A DNA stretch of 64,000 nucleotides, from positions 6,825,524 to 6,889,523 of the forward strand of contig CP036434.1 in assembly GCA_007751475.1 (NCBI GenBank), read 5' to 3'. The notes below the pieces were generated by a model. The model had not been told where the DNA came from. It was given only the letters and a program-made list of their open reading frames with translations, and made no database searches. The DNA comes from Saltatorellus ferox. GTDB taxonomy: Bacteria > Planctomycetota > UBA1135 > GCA-002686595. Below are positions 57,238-64,000 of the stretch, one piece after another. Made by a program: the position numbers and the translations under genes. The stretch's first letter is position 1; the number at the start of each line of letters is the position of its first letter.

Positions 57238-58269
57238 ATGACCCAGACCACCGCCACCAGCCGCCGCCACGTCCTCGCCGAGCGTCCCGACGGCGCGCCC
57301 ACCTCCAGCACGCTCCGCCTCGAAGAGGTGGATGTCCCCGAGCCGAAGAAAGACCAGATGCTGATTCGCAACGTCTACCTGTCGCTCGACCCCTACATGC
57401 GCGGGCGCATGAGCGACGCCGAGTCCTACGCCGACCCCGTGAAGATCGGCGAGGTGATGGTCGGCGGCACCGTCTCCCGCGTCGTGACTTCGAAGCTCGA
57501 CGGCTTCGAGGAAGGTGACTGGGTCACGGCGCAGGGGGGCTGGCAGGACTACGCGCTCTCCGACGGCGAGGGCGTCATCAACATGGGCAAGGACCCGGAG
57601 AAGCCGTCCTGGGCCCTCGGCGTCCTCGGCATGCCCGGGCTGACCGCCTGGGCCGGGCTCACCCAGATCGGTCAGCCGAAGAGCGGTGAAACGCTCGTCG
57701 TCGCCGGCGCGAGCGGACCTGTCGGCTCCACCGTCGGCCAGGTCGCGAAGATCCTCGGACTCCGCGCGGTCGGCGTGGCCGGCGGACCGAAGAAGTGCCA
57801 GCACGTCGTCGAGAACCTCGGATTCGACGCCTGCGTCGACTACAAGGCGAAGGGCTTCGCAGACGCCCTCGGCAAGGAAGTTCCGGACGGCATCGACATC
57901 TACTACGAGAACGTCGGCGGCCAGGTGTTCGACGCGGTGCTCTCGCACCTGAACACCGGTGCGCGGATCCCGCTCTGCGGGCTCATCTCCCAGTACAACG
58001 CCACTTCCCTGCCCGAGGGCCCCGATCGAATGGGGATGCTGAAGGGCATCATGCTCAAGAAGCGCATCACCATGCGCGGCTTCATCGTCTTCGACGACTT
58101 CGGTCACCTCTACCCCGAGTTCTCCGAGCAGATGAAGGGCTGGGTCCAGGAAGGCAAGATTCACTACCGCGAAGAGGTCATCGACGGCCTGGAGAACGCT
58201 CCCGAGGCGTTCATCGGACTCCTGGAGGGCGAAGCGTTCGGGAAGCGAGTGATCCGAATCGAGGATTGA
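57238..58269 (+). CDS. NADP-dependent oxidoreductase, MDR superfamily (CurA-like)
   Basis: ATG 57238 gives 343 residues. The N-terminal GroES-like half has NVYLSLDPYMRGRMSDAESY, typical of the CurA/prostaglandin-reductase-like branch that lacks zinc. The Rossmann half shows VVAGASGPVGSTVGQVAKIL and a KKCQHVVENLGFDACVDYKA block. A late LCGLISQYN motif also fits. Members reduce activated double bonds in the cytoplasm with NADPH. It lies 96 bp upstream of the selenoprotein gene on the same strand, which may be co-transcribed. Confidence 0.93.
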   Translation: MTQTTATSRRHVLAERPDGAPTSSTLRLEEVDVPEPKKDQMLIRNVYLSLDPYMRGRMSDAESYADPVKIGEVMVGGTVSRVVTSKLDGFEEGDWVTAQGGWQDYALSDGEGVINMGKDPEKPSWALGVLGMPGLTAWAGLTQIGQPKSGETLVVAGASGPVGSTVGQVAKILGLRAVGVAGGPKKCQHVVENLGFDACVDYKAKGFADALGKEVPDGIDIYYENVGGQVFDAVLSHLNTGARIPLCGLISQYNATSLPEGPDRMGMLKGIMLKKRITMRGFIVFDDFGHLYPEFSEQMKGWVQEGKIHYREEVIDGLENAPEAFIGLLEGEAFGKRVIRIED

Positions 58270-58365
58270 CGCTCCCGGAGCATCCCCCAGGCCCTCACGA
58301 ACGAACGACTGCGCACAGCGTCACGCTGAACGTCGCCTCGCTCCCACCACAGAAAGGATTTCCGC

Positions 58366-58992
58366 ATGACCGCCCCTACCGCTACCGAGACCGAGCTTCC
58401 CAGCGAGGTTCTCGGGCTGCCCATCCAGGGCCAGAATCTCGCGGGCGCCCGGCGCCTGGGTGAACTGCTCGGCCGAGACGCCACTACGCAGCCCGATTTA
58501 CCGGCCACGCTCCCGTGGACCCTCCTGGCTTTCCTTCGGCACTTCGGCTGAACCTTCTGCCGCCGCGACGTCGAGCGGCTGCGCTCCCTCGTGCAGGGAG
58601 CCAAAGGATCAGAAGCAGCCGAGGGCTTCCCGCGGGTCGTGCTCGTTCACATGGGATCTCCGGAGGAAGGCAAGACCTTCCTCTCCGAGCGATGGCCTGA
58701 AGCGATCGCGATCTCCGACCCTGATCGCACGCTGTTCCGCGCATTCGATCTCGGGCGCGCGTCGCTCGGCCAGGTCTTCGGACTTCGCGTCTGGAAAGAG
58801 GCCCTGAAGGTCGCGCGCTTCGGCGTCGGCAAGCCCGTCGGCGATCCGCTCGCCCTTGGCGGCACGTTCCTCGTGCACGGCGCGCACGTCCTCGCTTCTG
58901 ACATCGCCGAACACGCGGGGCACGTGCCCGACTATGAAGGCATGATCGATCTCGCGCGCATTCGCTCGAACAGCAGGAACACCAGGCCTTGA
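58366..58992 (+). CDS. Selenocysteine-containing SelU/PRXL2-like peroxiredoxin (in-frame TGA)
   Basis: ATG 58366 opens a frame with an in-frame TGA at 58549-58551 (codon 62); reading through gives 208 residues. Around the TGA the sequence is WTLLAFLRHFG-U-TFCRRDVERLR. In AhpC/TSA_2 (PRXL2/SelU-type) proteins this is where FLRHFGCxxCRE stands, so Sec takes the place of the first redox Cys, giving U-x-x-C. The rest matches the family on both sides: AISDPDRTLFRAFDLGRASLGQ and GGTFLVHG. A SECIS-like hairpin lies directly after the TGA. It is likely a cytoplasmic thiol/selenol oxidoreductase against peroxides. A nonsense mutation is the alternative, but it would have to hit this one codon. Its end overlaps the next gene. 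Confidence 0.8.
58558..58583 (+). promoter_or_regulatory. SECIS-like hairpin after the selenocysteine TGA
   Basis: A stem of five G-C pairs (58562-58566 with 58575-58579) plus, beyond a C/U mismatch, three more pairs (58558-58560 with 58581-58583) has an 8-nt apical loop (58567-58574) starting with G. The loop begins 16 nt after the TGA, within the distance expected for bacterial SECIS elements, which need a G near the start of the apical loop. Fold tested only by eye. Confidence 0.5.
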
Positions 58993-59717
58993 CCGACGTC
59001 GTCGCCTTCCTCCCCGGCAACGGGCACGTGGACGCGCGGCTCTCGTTTGCCCGCGAGAAGGCCCAGCGGCTCGACGTCGGCTTCGAACTTCGCTCCGTCG
59101 ACTACGGCGCGGCCGACAGCTTCGAGGCGCTGCTGGACTCCGTTCTTGAGCAGACGAGCGGCGCGGACCTCGCCTACGCGACGGGCATCGGAGGGCTCGT
59201 GTACCTGGCTCTGCGCGCGCGCGGCGCTCTGACCGATCAGCGCGCGATCCTGCAGGGTCCGGTTCTCTGGGGGCTGGAGACGCGCACGTTCCCGAAGCTC
59301 ATGCGCCTGCCGCTGATGCCGCGCGCGCTGACCCTCGCGATCGCCCGCGGGCCGATCCAGCGGCGATTCATGCGCAAGCACTTCACCCGGCCGCTGACGC
59401 CCGAGTTCCAGCGGGTCTTCTTCGACGGCTACCGCGATGCGCGCGCGTTCGAGCGCTGGTTCGCGTGGCTCACTCCACGGCTCCTGCGCGATCTCGAACA
59501 GCAGCTCCGCGGCCGCCCAGAGCTGCTCGACGGCCTCACCGCCTGGTGGGGCGGCGAGGACCACGTGGTCGGCATCGAAGAGCTGAGACGCACCGAGGCG
59601 GCGCTCGGCCAGCCGATTTCCGTTCGCGAGTTCCCGAGCTGGGGCCACTATCCGATGATCGACGAGCCCGCGGACTGGACCGCCGAGGTAGCGCGTGCGC
59701 TGGCGGCCCCTCACTGA
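58989..59717 (+). CDS. Alpha/beta-hydrolase-fold protein lacking the nucleophile Ser
   Basis: The frame begins at TTG 58989, overlapping the preceding stop (TTGA), and gives 242 residues. It shows the order of an alpha/beta hydrolase: VVAFLPGNGHVDARL, a nucleophile-elbow region LAYATGIGGLVYLAL (62-76), a lid region and a late WWGGEDHVVGIEELRRTEAAL...WGHYPMIDEPADW with the acid and histidine. The elbow has T-G-I-G-G where G-x-S-x-G is expected, so the Ser is missing and ordinary hydrolysis is doubtful. It may act as a cofactor-free binding protein. Translation is tightly coupled to the selenoprotein and the next gene. Confidence 0.75.
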   Translation: MTDVVAFLPGNGHVDARLSFAREKAQRLDVGFELRSVDYGAADSFEALLDSVLEQTSGADLAYATGIGGLVYLALRARGALTDQRAILQGPVLWGLETRTFPKLMRLPLMPRALTLAIARGPIQRRFMRKHFTRPLTPEFQRVFFDGYRDARAFERWFAWLTPRLLRDLEQQLRGRPELLDGLTAWWGGEDHVVGIEELRRTEAALGQPISVREFPSWGHYPMIDEPADWTAEVARALAAPH

Positions 59718-61818
59718 GTTCCGGGACGAGCGGATCGGCAAGATCGCTCGCCTTCGAACCGCTGTCCGGCGCGGGATTCTCGTGCCGCCGACGGTGTGGG
59801 CACGCGCCGCCAGCCTGCAGGCCGTCACGGCGGATCAGGTCTCACCTCCCAGCGCGTTCGGCCCCCCGTGGATCGTGCGCTCCGCCGCTCCCGATGAAGA
59901 CGGCGCCGAGGGGACGGCCGCCGGCCGGTACGAGAGCGTGGAGGTCATGGAGCCCGGCGCCTTCCAGGCAGCAGTCTCCACGGTCGCCGACTCCATGCGC
60001 GACGCTCTCGGCGAGGGCGCGTCCGTATTCGTCCAGCCGCTACTTCGGCCCGAAGCCGGCGGCGTCGCGTTCTTCGACGGCTTCTTCTACGAGCGCTCCG
60101 AATCCCCCGGCGGCAACCGCGCGATCACCGCGGGCGAAGCTCGCGGTGACGTGGAGCGCGCGGACCTCGTGCGCGGCGAGCCCTGGTCCAACTGGCTGCG
60201 CCGCGTCGGCGCTGCCTTCGAAGCCGACACGAGAGAGGGCGGCGCGGCCCTCGACATCGAATACGTCCGCACCGGCGACTCGTACACGCTGCTTCAGGCC
60301 CGACCCGCGCGCTTCTCGGTCCGGCGCAACCCGATCCTCAGCCTGGCCAACCATCGGGAGATCCTGGGCGACCACCCGAGCCCGTGGGTGACGAGCGCGC
60401 TGGTCCAGGCGGGACGCGGCGCGCTGGAGGAGTTCGCGCGGATCGACCCGGAGATCCAACGCTGGAACGGCCAGTACGCCGAAGCGTGCGCGGGTCGCGC
60501 ATGGCTGTCGTTCTCGTTCTTCTTCCGGCTGATGGATCACTGGGGCCTGCCGAGGACCTTCGTGACCGACGGCGTCGGCGGCGAGTCCGGCGGCCCGGAG
60601 GACGCGCGCCCCCTGCTCGGGCGCATGCTCAGAAAGTCCCCCAGGCTGATCCGGCTCCAGCTCCAGAACCGACGCACGATCCGGCGCATTCCGGAGGCTC
60701 TCGCGGGTTTCGACGAGCGTCTGAAGTCCGCTCGGACGCTCCCCGAGTGGTTCGACGCCACCGCGTTCGGTCTCGACCTCGCGCTCCGCACGAACTTCGC
60801 CATCAACGGGGCCTGGACCGGTATCGCACGCGTCCGCGGGGCGCTCCGGATCCGCGGCCGCGCTCGCGTCGTCACGGAGGAGATGATGGCCGCCTACGAG
60901 GGCCTCGCCGAAGAGGAGCCGCAACAGCGCGAGGGGGCCCTCGATGCCTGGCTCCGTCGCTTTGGCCATCGCGGCCCGCTGGAGAGCGATCCGATGCAAC
61001 CTCGCTTCCGAGAGCTGCGCGACGTGCTCCTCGCCGATCTCCTGTCGCGGGAGCGCGTCGACGCCGCACCGAGCTTGCCCGAAGCGAAGACCGGCTTCCT
61101 CTTCCGAATCGACCAGATCCGCGAGCAGTTCCGCGACGACCTGATGCGGCGCTGGGAGACACTTCGTACAGGCGTTCTGGGCGCCGCCGAGGAAGCGGTT
61201 CGCGCGGGACTTCTCGAGAGCGCGAGCGACGCGTTCCTCCTCGACGGCGCTTCCATGAAGACGCCCGAACTCTGGCGCGAGGCCGTCCGCGAAGCCCGCG
61301 AGCGGCGGATCGTAGAAGCGCGCTTCGATCCCCCGCTGACGGCTCGACGGGATGCGATCGAGGAGGCCGAGCGCCTTGCGACCGAAGGATCCGAGGTCGA
61401 CGCGGGTGCCGCACCTCCGGAGCTGCGCGGAATCGGCGTGGGGACGGGCATCGTGCGCGGCCGGGTCCATCGCGCCAGCGATCTGACGTCGTTCCTGGGC
61501 TGGCTCTCCGCGCATCCGCGAGCGGAGCACCCGGTGATCCTCGTGGTCCCCGCGCTGGAACCTTCGTGGTCCGTCGTCTTCGGTCGAATCGCGGGCGCCA
61601 TCACGGAGATCGGCGGCGAGCTCTCCCACGCCTCGATCCTGCTGCGCGAGTCCGGCACCCCGGCGATCGTCAACTGCCACCACGCCTCGCGGACGCTGGA
61701 GGACGGAGACGAAGTGGAACTCGATGCCAACTCGGGCCGCGTTCGAAGGATCGGCGGTAGCCACCTGGGCCCATCTGGAGCCAAGAGCGAACACCCGTCC
61801 AGAGCGCCGCTGACGTAG
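59695..61818 (+). CDS. PEP-utilising enzyme (PEP synthase/rifampin phosphotransferase-like)
   Basis: GTG 59695 gives 707 residues and overlaps the upstream stop by 23 bp. The N-terminal ATP-grasp-like PEP/pyruvate-binding region (RSAAPDEDG near residue 60, and SYTLLQARPARF) matches PPDK_N. The C-terminal PEP-utilizer swivelling domain carries the phosphohistidine in EIGGELSHASILLRESGTPA (His645) followed by LEDGDEVELDANSGRV. Rifampin phosphotransferases and PEP synthases share this N-His order but have a third PEP-binding domain in the latter. The substrate is unknown. It follows the selenoprotein and pseudo-hydrolase genes. Confidence 0.85.
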   Translation: MRWRPLTEFRDERIGKIARLRTAVRRGILVPPTVWARAASLQAVTADQVSPPSAFGPPWIVRSAAPDEDGAEGTAAGRYESVEVMEPGAFQAAVSTVADSMRDALGEGASVFVQPLLRPEAGGVAFFDGFFYERSESPGGNRAITAGEARGDVERADLVRGEPWSNWLRRVGAAFEADTREGGAALDIEYVRTGDSYTLLQARPARFSVRRNPILSLANHREILGDHPSPWVTSALVQAGRGALEEFARIDPEIQRWNGQYAEACAGRAWLSFSFFFRLMDHWGLPRTFVTDGVGGESGGPEDARPLLGRMLRKSPRLIRLQLQNRRTIRRIPEALAGFDERLKSARTLPEWFDATAFGLDLALRTNFAINGAWTGIARVRGALRIRGRARVVTEEMMAAYEGLAEEEPQQREGALDAWLRRFGHRGPLESDPMQPRFRELRDVLLADLLSRERVDAAPSLPEAKTGFLFRIDQIREQFRDDLMRRWETLRTGVLGAAEEAVRAGLLESASDAFLLDGASMKTPELWREAVREARERRIVEARFDPPLTARRDAIEEAERLATEGSEVDAGAAPPELRGIGVGTGIVRGRVHRASDLTSFLGWLSAHPRAEHPVILVVPALEPSWSVVFGRIAGAITEIGGELSHASILLRESGTPAIVNCHHASRTLEDGDEVELDANSGRVRRIGGSHLGPSGAKSEHPSRAPLT

Positions 61819-61828
61819 GCTTGCCTGG

Positions 61829-62971
61829 ATGAAGATCGCTGGAATCTCTTTCGACCACATGCACATGGGCGACAACCTGCGTTTCGCCCACGAGCATCCG
61901 CACGTCGATCTCGTGGGCGTGTGCGACGGGGATCCTGCCCGAATGCAGCCCGTGATCGAGTCTCTCTCGATCCCCGCCAGCCGGGTCTACACGGATGCCC
62001 GCCGGTGCATCGAAGAGACGGACCCGGACCTCATCCTCCTGTGCCCCTCCACCGGGAGTCATGCGGAGTGGGTCGAGCGGCTCGCTCCTTTCGGGAAGGC
62101 CGTGATGATCGAGAAACCCTTCGCCGCAAGCCTCGAGGAGGCCGACCGAATGATCCGGGCGATGGAGCGTGCGAACGCGCCGCTCGCGATCAACTGGCCG
62201 CTCGCCTGGCAGCCTGCGATCGTGACGGCGAAGCGACTGACCGAGAACGGCGTCATCGGCGCGGTGACGCACGTTCACTACTACGGCGGCAATCGAGGGC
62301 CGCTCTATCACCTGGAGGGCAAGCGGGAGACGACCGAGGCCTTCCGCGCGGAGCAAAAGAGGTCGAGCTGGTTCTATCGGCGCGACTCGGGTGGCGGCTC
62401 TCTGCTCGACTACCTGGGATACGGTGCGACCTTCGGAACCTGGTTTCTCGGAGGCCTTGCCCCACTCGAGGTGACCTGCGTGACCCACGTCCCCGAGGGA
62501 CTCGAGGTGGACGAACACTCCATCACCATCGCGCGCTACGCGCACGGCCTGTGCCGATTCGAAACCCGCTGGGGCACCTTCACTGACCCGTGGACCCATC
62601 AGCCGCAGCCGAAGTGTGGCTTCGAGATCGTCGGTGAGCACGGCACGATCAGCTCGTACGACCACGAAACCACGGTGAGGGTACAGACCCGCGAACGGCC
62701 GGAGGGAACGGACATCCCCGTCGATCGCCTGGAGTCGCCGTTTCAGAATCCGGTGCAGTACATGGTCCATTGCCTCGAGCAGGGCCTTCCGATCGAGGGC
62801 CCGCTCTCGCCGTCGACGTCGAGAATCGGCCAGCAGATCGTGGATACGGCCGCGCGCAGCGCTCGCGAGAAGCGGACGCTTCCGCTGGACGCCATTGGGG
62901 TTCGGCGCAACGCCGCGAGCGCGGATCCTGGCGGTGCTCGCGGAATCGCATTCTATGGCGCAGACTCCTAG
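61829..62971 (+). CDS. Gfo/Idh/MocA-family oxidoreductase
   Basis: ATG 61829 gives 380 residues, 10 bp after the PEP-utilising gene. The N-terminal Rossmann domain shows KIAGISFDHMHMGDNLRFA, VDLVGVCDGDPARM and MIEKPFAASLEEADRMI, the last holding the family's E-K-P motif. The C-terminal Gfo/Idh/MocA sheet follows. Family members oxidise or reduce sugars with NAD(P). The TAG stop (62969-62971) lies inside the CTAG that flanks the element next to it, and the uninterrupted sequence would have the same stop. Confidence 0.92.
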   Translation: MKIAGISFDHMHMGDNLRFAHEHPHVDLVGVCDGDPARMQPVIESLSIPASRVYTDARRCIEETDPDLILLCPSTGSHAEWVERLAPFGKAVMIEKPFAASLEEADRMIRAMERANAPLAINWPLAWQPAIVTAKRLTENGVIGAVTHVHYYGGNRGPLYHLEGKRETTEAFRAEQKRSSWFYRRDSGGGSLLDYLGYGATFGTWFLGGLAPLEVTCVTHVPEGLEVDEHSITIARYAHGLCRFETRWGTFTDPWTHQPQPKCGFEIVGEHGTISSYDHETTVRVQTRERPEGTDIPVDRLESPFQNPVQYMVHCLEQGLPIEGPLSPSTSRIGQQIVDTAARSAREKRTLPLDAIGVRRNAASADPGGARGIAFYGADS

Positions 62972-63179
62972 CCTGCATTATTCACGAGTTTGCTCCACCA
63001 GTGCGTTCAAACCGCGGCGTGGCAAGGAAGACGACCGAACGAAGCGGAGGCGGGCCCGTAGGCCCGTCGAGCATTCTGTGAGGGAGCCCGCGAAGCGGGC
63101 GGCAGCCAAAGGCTGCCGTCTGACGCCGTCACGGCGTGGTTTGGGCGTGCTGGTGGTGCAAACTCGTGAATAATGCGGG
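62972..63179. mobile_element. 208-bp MITE-like element with CTAG target duplication
   Basis: The ends are inverted repeats of about 30 bp: CCTGCATTATTCACGAGTTTGC... at the left, matching the right end with two or three differences (CCCGCATTATTCACGAG on the minus strand). CTAG stands on both sides (62968-62971 and 63180-63183). The interior contains several small hairpins and no gene. Its ends differ from the element at 24352-24510, so it belongs to another family. It inserted exactly at the stop codon of the oxidoreductase gene. The rest of the gap to 63390 shows nothing supportable. Confidence 0.8.
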
Positions 63180-63390
63180 CTAGGTTGTATTGGTAGCAGC
63201 CCTGCAGCCCTGCAAACTGCCGCCAGACTTCAAGACAGTCACGATCACTGAGTCGCTTCCGACCCACAGATTTTGCAGAAGAGCCGAATCATTGACCAAA
63301 CTGCGTCGCATGCGCGTGAGCGGATGCGCCAGGGTCGTCGAACGATGAGCGAGTGGGAACGTGGCTCAGGCTGTGAGCAGGGAATCGGCC

Positions 63391-64000
63391 TTACTTCGTC
63401 CGGGTCTTGACGCCTTCGCCGATGGCGCTCATCGCGCCGCGAAGCTCGTCGAAGCTCGGATGCTCCAGCCGGAACCAGGTGTTGCACAGCCACCCGCGGT
63501 CGAGCCCCTGCGTGGGCGCTCCCTCCTCCGGCAGCGCGTACTCGTAGATGTAGGAACCGTAGCGTGCGAACGCCGCCCGCACGCCCGTATGCCCGGCGAT
63601 GATGCCGTCCTTGTCCGGACGGATCTGAATGGACCCGGCGCAGAGCCGACGGCTCGGTCGCTCCTCGGAGGGAAGCCCGAGGACGGCGAGCGCCCACTCG
63701 CGGAACACGTCGAAGTCGTTGGCGCGTCGGTACATGTCCCAGATCTTCTCCCCGGCAGGACGCGCGCCGATCTCGCCGAATCGGAGACCCTTGGGGCCCA
63801 TGAACCACTCCATGTGCGTTGCCGTTCCGCGGAGGCCGAGCGCGTCGGTGACGAGGCCGGCGACCGCGCGCAGCTCGCGGTAGATGTCGTCCTCGATACG
63901 GTTCGAGATGGCGATTTGCGGAGAGATCCAGCGGGTTCGGTTGGCCTCGAGGCAGCCCGGGTAATAGTGCCCGACGAAGTCGTGGCGCACGCCCTCCGGT
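63391..64000 (-). CDS. ATP-grasp domain protein (5' truncated by window edge)
   Basis: The frame is open to the window end; 203 residues are visible, probably the C-terminal part. Typical ATP-grasp features are seen: TATHMEWFMGPKGLRFGEIGARPAG, where the E-x-N/x-x-R metal-binding strand is present as FGEIGARP, and an upstream IYRELRAVAGLVTDALGLRG helix. The family ligates carboxylates to amines or thiols using ATP, as in carbamoyl phosphate or peptide-like synthesis. The substrate cannot be told from this fragment. It is convergent with the oxidoreductase gene. Confidence 0.8.
   Translation of the reverse strand, partial: PEGVRHDFVGHYYPGCLEANRTRWISPQIAISNRIEDDIYRELRAVAGLVTDALGLRGTATHMEWFMGPKGLRFGEIGARPAGEKIWDMYRRANDFDVFREWALAVLGLPSEERPSRRLCAGSIQIRPDKDGIIAGHTGVRAAFARYGSYIYEYALPEEGAPTQGLDRGWLCNTWFRLEHPSFDELRGAMSAIGEGVKTRTK

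Noticed and set aside
58366..58551. Reading the 61-codon frame as a complete short gene, or the locus as a pseudogene
   Set aside because: The family alignment continues in the same frame after the TGA, and the TGA sits exactly at the redox Cys; a random nonsense mutation there is a poorer explanation than selenocysteine.
63007..63267. Minus frame of 86 codons as a transposase start
   Set aside because: Most of it lies within the MITE-like element and its flank; no transposase motif was found and the frame runs into the element.

Overview
The window is GC-rich bacterial chromosome, and gene content points to a planctomycete (Planctomycetota). The evidence is a PSD1/DUF1549-DUF1553 cytochrome gene overlapping a DUF1501 Tat-exported gene, a TIGR03087-type glycosyltransferase, many secreted proteins with planctomycete-style C-terminal modules, frequent GTG/TTG starts and weak Shine-Dalgarno sites. 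This is inferred from family content; no rRNA or tRNA gene is present to confirm it.

Layout. 1-8.7 kb: tail of a YigZ/IMPACT-like gene, a DUF523 gene, two secreted proteins (PQQ-type sugar dehydrogenase; PPC-like) that share a C-terminal module, a lipoprotein with two DTG aspartyl-protease motifs, a glycosyltransferase and a pentapeptide-repeat/K+-channel fusion. 9-13.7 kb: a radical-SAM-like protein that has lost its cluster cysteines, an ABC ATPase and several small membrane or lipoproteins. 13-18.2 kb: DUF3365 heme lipoprotein, RND pump and adaptor. 18.2-22.6 kb: SGNH esterase, a hypothetical exported protein and three DoxX-like membrane proteins. 22.6-27.3 kb: a scrambled accessory island. 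A 179-bp duplicated gene start lies at both ends of a beheaded thioredoxin-like ORF, a decayed IS91-type transposase, a 159-bp MITE-like element sitting inside that transposase, and a less GC-rich orphan ORF; the intact DUF1565 beta-helix gene follows. 27.3-34.8 kb: thioesterase, alpha/beta hydrolase, membrane permease, zinc ribbon protein, ADPRibase-Mn-like phosphoesterase and a 1061-residue lipoprotein. 34.9-42.3 kb: a tightly overlapping four-gene operon (SulP transporter, DabA, DabB-like, second proton-channel subunit) that looks like a dissolved-inorganic-carbon accumulation system. 42.4-50.6 kb: cupin, PSD1 and DUF1501 genes, hybrid histidine kinase and a phosphatase-like lipoprotein. 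50.6-56.2 kb: housekeeping genes (RluA-type synthase, rpsU, RecD-like helicase, rarA). 57.2-63 kb: MDR oxidoreductase, a probable selenoprotein, a pseudo-hydrolase, a PEP-utilising enzyme and a Gfo/Idh/MocA oxidoreductase, followed by a second MITE-like element and an ATP-grasp gene running off the end.

The two strongest discoveries are the gene at 58366-58992 and the operon at 34960-42267. In the first, an in-frame TGA falls exactly at the redox Cys position of a SelU/PRXL2-type peroxiredoxin-like fold, giving a U-x-x-C motif with a SECIS-like hairpin directly downstream. The second is the DAB/SulP operon. The nested-transposon story at 24 kb can be reconstructed to the base: removing the insert and one copy of CTAG restores the transposase reading frame.
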